Below, in pieces: positions 46,940 to 57,500 of a DNA stretch of 64,000 nucleotides. The stretch is from the NCBI GenBank assembly GCA_947568835.1, contig OX387612.1, positions 3,720,001-3,784,000 of the forward strand, read 5' to 3'. Every line of letters begins with the position of its first letter. Position 1 is the first letter of the stretch. The notes below the pieces were generated by a model that saw only the letters and a program-made list of their open reading frames with translations, did not search any database and had not been told where the DNA came from. The stretch comes from Protonemura montana. Its lineage: Eukaryota > Arthropoda > Insecta > Plecoptera > Nemouridae. Both the position numbers and the translations under genes were made by a program.

Positions 46940-48412
46940 GCAAAAAACTCTGTGGCAATGGTCTGATAATGGTAACTTTTATCAGGTGGGTGATGATGAT
47001 GAGGATGATGATTAACCTTACCTAGTCTAAAATGGAGAGTGGAAAATTTGGTGCTGGCACGTAGCCTACTCATGTCGAATAGCATCAAAGGAACCACCAG
47101 CTTAACGTCCCTTCCAAAGGACGGTTCAACGTGAGCAACAGGATTCCTCCACAAATCCATGCTGTCGAGAGGTTGATAAGCAAGGCGAGGGAAGTTATTG
47201 CACTAACTTTCATCCCTCCAACCTCTCTCCCGAACAGAACTGGTCATGTGTATGATGGTCACCTATCCAATACCTGACCCAGCGCAGTGTTGCTTAACTT
47301 TCATCCCTCCAACCTCTCTCCCGAACAGAACTGGTCATGTGTATGATGGTCACCCATCCAATACCTGACCCAGCGCAGTGTTGCTTAACTTTCATCCCTC
47401 CAACCTCTCTCCCGAACAGAACTGGTCATGTGTATGATGGTCACCTATCCAATACCTGACCCAGCGCAGTGTTGCTTAACTTTCATCCCTCCAACCTCTC
47501 TCCCGAACAGAACTGGTCATGTGTATGATGGTCACCCATCCAACATCTGACCCAGCGCAGTGCTGCTTAACTTTCATACCTCCAACCTCTCTCCCGAACA
47601 GAGCTGGTCATGTGTATGATGGTCACCCATCTAATACCTGACCCAGCGCAGTGTTGCTTAACTTTCATCCCTCCAACCTCTCTTCCGAACAGAACTGGTC
47701 ATGTGTATGATGGTCACCCATCCAATACCTGACTCAGCGAAGTGTTGCTTTACTTTCATCCCTCCAATCTCTCTCCCGAACAGAACTGGTCATGTGTATG
47801 ATGGTCACCCATCCAATACCTGACCCAGCGCAGTGTTGCTTAACTTTCATCCCTCCAACCTCTCTCCAGAACAAAACTGGGCATATGTATGATGGTCACC
47901 CATCCAATACCTGACCCAGCGCAGTGTTGCTTAACTTTCATCCCTCTAACCTCTCTCCCGAACAGAACTGGTCATTTGTATGATGGTCACCCATCCAATA
48001 TCTAACCCAGCGCAGTGTTGCTTAACTTTCATCCCTCCAACCTCTCTCCCGAACAGAACTGGGCATATGTATGATGGTCACCCATCCAATACCTGACCCA
48101 GCGCAGTGTTGCTTAACTTTCATCCCTCTAACCTCTCTCCCGAACAGAACTGGTCATTTGTATGATGGTCACCCATCCAATATCTAACCCAGCGCAGTGT
48201 TGCTTAACTTTCATCCTTCCAACCTCTCTCCCGAACAGAACTGGTCATGTGTATGATGGTCACCCATCCAATACCTGACCCAGCGCAGTGTTGCTTAACT
48301 TTCATCCCTCCAACCTCTCTCCCGAACAGAACTGGTCATGTGTATGATGGTCACCCATCCAACACCTGACCCAGCGCAGTTTTGTGCTGATCTCATGAGG
48401 ACCAATGTATTA
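46940..48412 (-). mobile_element. 5S-derived SINE with the longest unit array (about 13)
   Basis: Tail remnant and body at about 46940-47200 (GTGCTGGCACGTAGCC, ACGTCCCTTCCAAAGG), then about 13 units of 91 bases to 48385, then a head remnant (CTCATGAGGACCAATG). Each unit retains the 5S A-box/intermediate/C-box order. It ends about 140 bases before the myristoylated first exon of the kinase gene. A separate plus-oriented SINE tail (GTGCGTCGTTAAACCTCAC) lies at 48475-48515. Confidence 0.85.
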
Positions 48413-48551
48413 AAACGTTAAAATCGAGTATTATTGGATTTTTTAAGAAAAAAATGGTTCTCTTGTATCTGTTGTCAAAACAGTGCGTCGTTAAACCTCA
48501 CTAATAAATCAATAATGTGTCTACATTGACAGCAGCGGCCAGGAGAAGTCA

Positions 48552-51500
48552 ATGGGAAACGGGGCGTCTAGCAAGTCTGGAAAAGTCTCGCAATCACCTC
48601 CGCCCCCAGACGCCCCCGATGCCGCCCCCGACAAGGTAGGCAACTCTTTCATTTGCTCCTTACAACTCCTTACATATGATGATTTTTACATATTTCTAAA
48701 ATATAATTTTGACAGTTTGAATCTATCAAATGTCCTTATAGCTCGGATTATTGTTAATCCTACGAAAATTAATTTGACTTCTGTTCAGTGTGACATTTTC
48801 CTTAACTGCTAAATAAAGTGGGAGTTAAATTAATTGTCATAGCAACAAACAATTACAGACAGTGAAAGTCAGCTGTTTCTGAGCATACCGGGCTTAACGG
48901 TTAGTTTCACAATATCCGATTCAAACTTTAATCAGAGGTTATTTGGAATTATAACCAACTGATTAGCAGTTACCATGGAGATAAGTCTGTACCTGGCAGT
49001 TATATTTTTATAACTGGATACTGTCAAACTTGCCCTAGGTATGCAAGATCTCGTTGGTCTAGAGTGACAGTTGTGGAGCATGTAAGTGTATTCATCATTG
49101 ATATTAAAATGTAAATTATGAAAAGATTGTTTTTAGTTACAGAAAAAAGTACTCGCAAAATGGGTCAGGCAAGCTGGCACCTTAACCTAGCATAGTTTTC
49201 AATGTGAATTTTTGTTATTAAAGACTTTAAAGGCACTTCGAAGACAACAGCATTTTCCTGTCGGGCAATTCAACTCAGAGCAAAATATCAACAGGTGGAG
49301 CTACAAACTGTTAAAGTGTGAACAAAACTTGTGTTTTAACAAAAGCTATTTGAAATGGGTTTTGAATGCTAAGTAAAGGACGACTAAAATTAACAAAAAA
49401 ACATGGGGTAATTTAGTTGTTCTTCACTTAGCATTCAAAACCCAGTTCAAATAGTGTTTGTTAAAACTAGTGCTAAGTTTAGATAAAGTAGACATGAGTC
49501 TAAAAACCATCATAAAACTTGCATATGTTTGTTAATCGCCACAAAAACATGGCCGCCATTTTGTGTTGGTTTTTTTTGGATCAAAATAGTTTATGTTTTC
49601 CTCCACCAACCTAGAGGAGGTGGTGTGCGGTGGAACAAGAACAAATGAACAGTATTCTTGTACTCAAACATGGCCAAACAAAAGAAGAAATCAAACAAAA
49701 ATATAGCTGCAGTTTTTTGTTTGTTTGTCTCTCTGCAGTCAAATGTTTTCCACTGGTCCGTTGTGAAAAAAAAAAAAAATCTAAAACTGTTGAACTATGT
49801 TTTCTGTTCTATCCCAAAGTTTAAATTGCAATGAAATCAATTTTTAACTGGTTTCATCCTCGTTTCGAACTTGTATCAAATAGACTGATGAATGAAGTTT
49901 TATTGCCCATCAATTGGTTCAAACCTTCTTGCTATAAACTGAGCTGTCTAAGATCACGGCGCACACAATTTTATGTCGACATCCTGGCCTATATTTCTTA
50001 ATTTAGCATCAGCTTCAAAGACTTCAGATGTTTACAATTAAAAGCAGAATTTATGATGTTTTCTAGAAAAACCCAACAGATAATCATCAGGTGTGGCATT
50101 ACATTCATCTTCGTCCGTGTTCGACAGGTTCCGGAAGAGTACGAACATCTCCGAGCGCTGCTACCGAAGCTGAGACAGGAGACGAAGGAAGCCGACGAAA
50201 AGGCTTCTTTCTGGGAGGCGCATGCGCTCGAACTACGACGACAACTCAAGGTCAAGGAAGCTGAGGTCGGAAAGCTTCAAAGAGAAGTCCACAAGCTGAA
50301 GGTAGGATGTGGTTGACGGTAAATTTTGATTCGTTTCAGATTTTTTTGGTAGCTTCTGGAAGAAAAGTAAAATCTTTGTAAAAACCATGTATACATAATT
50401 TGTTTTTATTTCTGAAATATTCAACTTGCCTGCTGCTACCGAGTCTTGAGCTGTGATTACCTCAATTCAGTTCAAACATGGTTCGTGACCGCTCCTGGGT
50501 ACCGCGATGCGACACTCGCCTACTAGGAGAGATTAAACGCCGACCCGACGCTAATCCAAGCTGTTAATTTGTCCCTGCTTATCGCCCCCACACGCCCCAC
50601 CTTGACAGCGTTGTCGGCACGCAAGCTGCGGACACCCGAGTTTATTAGAACGCTGTTATCACGACCCCGCGTCGACGTCGGGTCGACGATCTGGCTTTGT
50701 CGAGAGAAGTGTGGGCGTTTGTTGCTCGATTTGAGATGTGCGGGAAGCATCAAAGCATGGCTTGCCAAACACGCATCCCATGCTGTTGTCCAGCTCAAGA
50801 CATGGCTTGCCAAACAAAGCTTGCAGCCAATGCTGTTGTCCAGCTCAAGACATGGCTTGTCAAACAAAGCTTGCAGCCAATGCTGTTGTCCAGCTCAAGA
50901 CATGGCTTGCCAAACAAAGCTTGCAGTCCATGCTGTTGTCCAGCTCAAGACATGGCTTGCCAAACAAAGCTTGCAGTCCATGCTGTTGCCCAGCTCAAGA
51001 CATGGCTTGCCAAACAAAGCTTGCAGTCCATGCTGTTGTCCAGCTCAAGACATGGCTAGCCAAACAAAGCTTGCACTCCATGCTGTTGTCCAGTTCAAGA
51101 CATGGCTTGCCAATAAAGCTTGCAGCCCATGCTGTTGTCCAGCTCAAGGCATGGCTTGACCAACAAAGCTTGCAGTCCATGCTGTTGTCCAGCTCGGGAC
51201 ATGGCTTGCCAAACAAAGCTTGCAGTCCATGCTGTTGTCCAGCTCAAGACATGGCTTGACCAACAAAGCTTGCAGCCCATGCTGTTGTCCAGCTCAAGAC
51301 ATGGCTTGCCAAATAAAGCTTGCAGTGCATGCTGTTGTCCAGCTCAAGACATAGCTTGCCAAACAAAGCTTGCAGTCCGTGCTGTTGTCCAGCTCAAGAC
51401 ATGGCTTGCCAAACAAAGCTTGCAGTCCATGCTGTTGTCCAGCTCAAGACATGGCTTGCCAAAAAAAGCTTGCAGTCCATGCTGTTGTCCAGCTCAAGAC

Positions 51501-54500
51501 ATGGCTTGCCAAACAAAGCTTGCAGTCCATGCTGTTGTCCAGCTCAAGACAAGGCTTGCCAAACAAAGCTTGCAGTCCATGCTGTTGACCAGCTCAAGAC
51601 ATGGCTTGCCAAACAAAGCTTACAGCCCATGCTGTTGTCCAGCTCAAGACATGGCTTGCCAAACAAAGCTTGCAGTCCATGCTGTCGTCCAGCTCAAGAC
51701 ATGGCTTGCAAAACAAAGCTTACAGCCCATGTTGTTTTCCAGAAGTTACGATGATATTTACTTTAGCTACTCGTGGTTTCAAAATCTTATCTGTGAAGTT
51801 ATAAGAAGGGTCGTTGTGCGGTCGAGACTTGTTCATGTTTAGCTATGTTGAAGTTATGTGAAGAATTACGAGACACTGACATGCATTCGACGCGGTCTGC
51901 TGATCTCGTGCTCACTTTCTGATGCAAGTTTCCGTGTGGATGCCTCGTTGAAAAAAACATTTTAACAAGTTTCGTTTTTGCACTGCAAGTAAGTTTCTAG
52001 AGAGCAAACCCGATTGAAAAATTCCCCGCAGCTTATGGCTCTGGGTAACCACTTTGCCATTCCATATCTCAGTTATTTTTTTTTCAATTTCACAACTATT
52101 TTCTTTTTTCAAAGCAATTTCGATCGTGAAGTCGATCGAAAATTTGCCAGTAGAACGGTTTTTTTAAATCTTATGGACACCAGTTAGACTAGTATTGCCA
52201 TAACGTTTTGATATTTAAAGATAAACTGATTTTCCTTTATATAACAGGAACAGAGAGCTACAATTAGTTTACATGGTGATCATATTGCATCTGATTTCAA
52301 TTGCAAACGCTTGCAATGCCCAGTTAAAGCCGAATGTCAAATTGGAGTTATTCGAGTTTGACAGGTTGTGACGTGATATAGCGTCACTAGAATTAGAATG
52401 ACTGTGAGTATTCACAGCCACTTGGTTCTACTCTTTGGAGAACTGTCATTCTCATCAAATACACTAAAATCGTCTGTACAAATTATAAACCAAGTGATGG
52501 TAAAATCAACTAAAAACTGATTTAACCACCGAAGTTTAGGGGCAATTTTAATATTGCAGTAATTTGCTTTAAAACAATGATATTTTAATAATTGCAAACC
52601 AAGAAACTATGACAACACACGAAGAACAAGAATAAAATAGTTTTTAACAATGTTTTTGCTTGGAAACGGAATATTTGGTGACTTGGAAATACAAACAAAA
52701 TATCAATGTGACTTCTTACTTTGACCTCCAAATGACAGTTTAAAAGTTAAACCCCGTCCTTCCAGGTTCAAATATTAAACGGTGATTTGGACAGAGAGAA
52801 AATAGTGACGGCTGCTAAATAAAATTAAGTTCTGTAACAGGTCAAAGCCCTTATAACGCATTGCCAAACTCTTATTTCAATTTTTACCTCCTTTGTGAGT
52901 CCATCTAAAAAATCTCTGTTCAAATATTTTTCGATGACGGATAAACAGTGAAAAACAATTTCCCGAAGATCTTCCAAATAGATTTATACGGCGTTGGTAA
53001 AATCTACGATAGCTTGGAGTTCTTTGATAAATCAAATTCGTCAAGATTCAAGCACCACGGTTTTACCACCAACTGGCAGCTCTTAGATCGACCTGATGCG
53101 GAGGTACAAGCTAGATTTTATGCACTTTTCCGATACCACGCAGTGACGATAGTAAAAACTGGCTGGCAAGTAAATCTAGGTCGCCGGTGTCGATGCCGGG
53201 ATACTTCCGGCCGCACCCGACCTTGGAACAAGCAAGCTTGTTGACGCCGTGACCCCAGTTGCCAAGGGTAACCCTTATTTTAAAGGGATGGTGGGTGGTA
53301 GGGTCACGGAAGTTACCGTTTAGAGGAAAAACAACTCCGTGGAGCTCTTCGATCGTCCCTTGAAGATGCCTGGATTGACGATGGTATGATTTGCATTTTA
53401 TGCAATACTTGCAATTAAATTTTCAAGAGTGAAGTACCCTGTCACTGAATGTCCAGCACAGAGGCGACGGCGAGTGTTCGCTCCTTTGCGTGGAGTGAAA
53501 CAAGCGCCCTGTCACGGAATGTCCAGCACAGAAGCGACGGCGAGTGTCCGCTCCTTTGCGTGGAGTGAAACAAGCTCCCTGTCACGGAATGTCCAGCATA
53601 GAGGCGACGGCGAGTGTCCGCTCCTTTGCGTGGAGTGAAACAAGCTCCCTGTCACGGAATGTCCAGCATAGAGGCGACGGCGAGTGTCCGCTCCTTTGCG
53701 TGGAGCGAAACAAGCAGCCTGTCATGGAATGTCCAGCACAGAGGCGACGGCGAGTGTCCGCTTCTTTGCGTGGAGCGAAACAAGCAGCCTGTCATGGAAT
53801 TTCCAGCACAGAGGCGACGGCGAGTGTCCGCTTCTTTGCGTGGAGCGAAACAAGCACCCTGTCACGGAATGTCCAGCACAGAGGCGACGGCGAGTGTCCG
53901 CTCCTTTGCGTGGAGCGAAACAAGCACCCTGTCATGGAATGTCCAGCACAGAGGTGACGGCGAGTGTCTGCTCCTTTGCGTGGAGCGAAACAAGCACCCT
54001 GTCACGGAATGTCCAGCACAGTGGTGACGGCGAGTGTCCGCTCCTTTGCGTGGAGTGAAACAAGCACCCTGTCACTGAATGTCCAGCACAGAGGCGACGG
54101 CGAGTGTCCGCTTCTTTGCGAGGAGCAAATCATGCAACGATCTAGGCTACTTTTATTTTATATAACCTATATTTTTTTTGCGAAGTCATGGAAATAGGAT
54201 CATAGATAAAAATGCTCATTGTCAATTGACATGCAAATGATGCTTAAAGAGGTTAAAGAATGAGACCTCGGAATTCCAAAGATAAATTCAGTAAAGCTGT
54301 ATTGAAGTCTTTGTAGCTTAGAACTATCTAAACGTTTAACTTATTTTTTGAGTAATTTGTGGTTTCAATTTTCTAGCCCAATACTGGGCCATGGTCTTAA
54401 TCAAACCGAAATATAACCATCAATCCAGATTACTTTCCCTGGCACCGATCGGTTGGAAACAGCGGTTCCCGTGAGACCACTGAAGTTAAGCAACACTGCG

Positions 54501-57500
54501 CTGAGTCACGTAATGGGTGGGTGACCATCATACACATTACCAGTTCTGTTCGGGAGAGAGGTTGGAGGAATGAAAGTTAGTACAGCAACTTCACTTGTCT
54601 TGCTTATCAACCTCTCGACAACATGGATTTGTGGAGGAATCCTGTTGTTCGCGTTGTACCGTCCTTCGGAAGGGACGTTAAGCCGGTGGTCCCCTTGGTG
54701 CTTTTTGACAGGAGTAGGCTACTTGCCGGCACCGGGTATCCCCTCCTCTCTTCTAGGCTAGGTTAGTTTCATCATCCACTTATTTACTGACGCTATTATA
54801 CCAGTGCCGCAAGGCCAACATATTTTAACTAACATTTTATAGAGGAGATATGAAAATGTTAATTCGGAGCCAGAGTGAACTATAAGTCCGTTATTTTTGG
54901 TAAGCTAATTCTTGCTTTTCAAGCTTTGACGTTTAGGTGGTAAGGTGTGGTAAGAAAACCTTCCTTTTTGTTACAAATATTTGTGTCTGTTTTTTGTTTT
55001 CAGAGCGTTCTGCGTCAAGCCACGAGCTTCGGCGATGGGGGGCTGACGACGACGCCGGCCCCCCCAACGACGGCGCTGAAGAAACAGGGCGTGTCCGGTG
55101 AGAGCTCAGACGTCAGTCAATTGGCGGCCGACGATATCGTCGTTCAGCATCACGACAAAGACTTCAGGTCGGTCCAAGGAAAGAATCATCGATCCTTGAT
55201 CGCGATCCTTGTTGGTCCTGGATAATTGATTATGAGGTCGTTGATTTCCATGATTAACCGCAATCACACAAGAGAAAGTTTGGATTTATTTTGGTTTCTA
55301 AACTCTTACTTATGTATCGAGTTCAAATATATATATATATTTATAAACTGGAGTTTTTTAATGCTAAGGAAATCCTCTAATTTTGCCGAAGTTAGGCATT
55401 TTTTGCCTTTTTGGGGGAAAAAATTAGGCTTTAAATGCGAATCTTCTGGGAATTTTTGTTAATTTACGAACCATACAAAACGCGTTTTTATTTATTTTCT
55501 TTTCAACGTTGGGATTGTTTTTTTGCCACAGGGCACGACCGTTTCTTTCCCAAGTCGGTGCATTACTGCATCTACCAGCCCAAGCTACCGAGGCTAGTTC
55601 TACTAACTTGAACCTAAAAATGGAAGAAATTACTAAACTCCAGTAGGCACGCTTGAGGTCCCTGACATTCCATTGTTTCATAGTCTTTTGAGAATCATTT
55701 AAGATGTAAATACAAATATTACATGTAAATTATGGCCTGTAGGTATATTTTCTTATTTGTAACTTGATAAGCGATTTATTTTCAACGCCCAGTGTCAGTT
55801 TTATATTTTTGCAAGCCATGCACATGACTTGGGTCTTATGGCCGGGTCTAAGCCACTTTCTTGAGGGATTGGCAGCACTGTCAACAGAGGTGAAAGTGCA
55901 GTTAAAAGCACTTTTAACATCAGTGCTGTGACAGTAACTAAACCTGTTATCCCGTCTGCACAGCTGTCCCATTGAACTACTTCTAAGAGAATTGGGACTT
56001 TGTCGCTTAACTTTTCGTGGTTCCAAGTTTCAGAGGATGGTTGTGTAAGTTTTGACACAAACTTTGAGGCCAAGCTTTCGTTTCTGCAGCCATGCAAGGT
56101 AACAGAAGTGACCTTGTAGTTGCTACTGACCACAATGCACCAGCAATCTAGGCTGAAAAAACTAACTATGATGGGGCTAAAGTATACTTGGTGATTAAAT
56201 TGACGTTTAGGTGTGTTTTAAATAAACATCTTAAGGTAGTGGTTTGTTAGAAATAGATAACTAGTTGTTGATCTGTCTGGCACTGTATAGTCTTAAGTAG
56301 TTGTTGAAATTGTTTGACCGGTAAGTCCATAGCGAGGACTTTATCTGCACTTCTATATTTGTGATATTTTGGGGTATTTGAGACAAAAAAATCGATAAAT
56401 CGCCACATCCCTGTGGCGTTCCCGACTGGCCAGCACCGGGGTGGGTTTCAAACTTGTTCAAAAACGTCATGCTTTCCAATGGGTTAACACTTGCTCCAAG
56501 CGAAAGCGCTTCCACCCAAACACGTTATTTAAATTCCACTGTCAAAATTCTCGGAGCAAGAAAAATGCAAGTGACCCGAGAGCGAGCAACTCTGCCAGAC
56601 GAACAAGTGAAAGTTGAACTGGAGCAGAGCCACATGCCCAGTCGAACACGTGAAAGTTGAACTGGGGCAGAGTCACATGCCCAGTCGAACACGTGAAAGT
56701 TGCACTGGGACAGAGTCACATGCCCAGTCGAGCACGTGAAAGTTGAACTGGAGCAGAGCCACATGCCCAGTCGAACACGTGAAAGTTGCACTGGGGCAGA
56801 GTCACATGTCCAGTCGAACACGTGAAAGTTGCACTGGGACAGAGTCACATGCCCAGTCAAACACGTGAAAGTTGCACTGGGACAGAGTCATATGCCCAGT
56901 CGAACACGTGAAAGTTGAACTGGAGCAGAGCCACATGCCCAGTCGAACACGTGAAAGTTGCACTGGGACAGAGTCACATGCCCAGTCGAACACGTGAAAG
57001 TTGCACTGAGACAGAGTCACATGCCCAGTCGGACACGTGAAAGTTGCACTGGGACAGAGTCACATGCCCAGTCGAACATGTGAAAGTTGCACTGGGACAG
57101 AGTCACATGCCCAGTCGAACACGTGAAAGTTGCACTGGGACAGAGTCACATGCCCAGTCGAACACGTGAAAGTTGCACTGGGGCAGAGTCACATGCCCAG
57201 TCGAACACGTGAAAGTTGCACTGGGACAGAGTCACATGCCCAGTCGAACACGTGAAAGTTGCACTGGGACAGATTCACATGCCCAGTCGAACACGTAAAA
57301 GTTGCACTGGGGCAGAGTCACATGTCCAGTCGAACACGTGAAAGTTGCACTGGGACAGAGTCACATGCCCAGTCAAACACGTGAAAGTTGCACTGGGGCA
57401 GAGTCACATGTCCAGTCGAACACGTGAAAGTTGCACTAGAACAGGGTCATATATTCAGTCGGAAACGCCATAAGTTATATAGAAAAGACAGATTTTAAGC

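Noticed and set aside
55730..56133. Two overlapping minus-strand frames of about 100 codons
   Set aside because: No recognisable domain, and they overlap each other in different frames; possibly an old element fragment, but not supportable as a gene.
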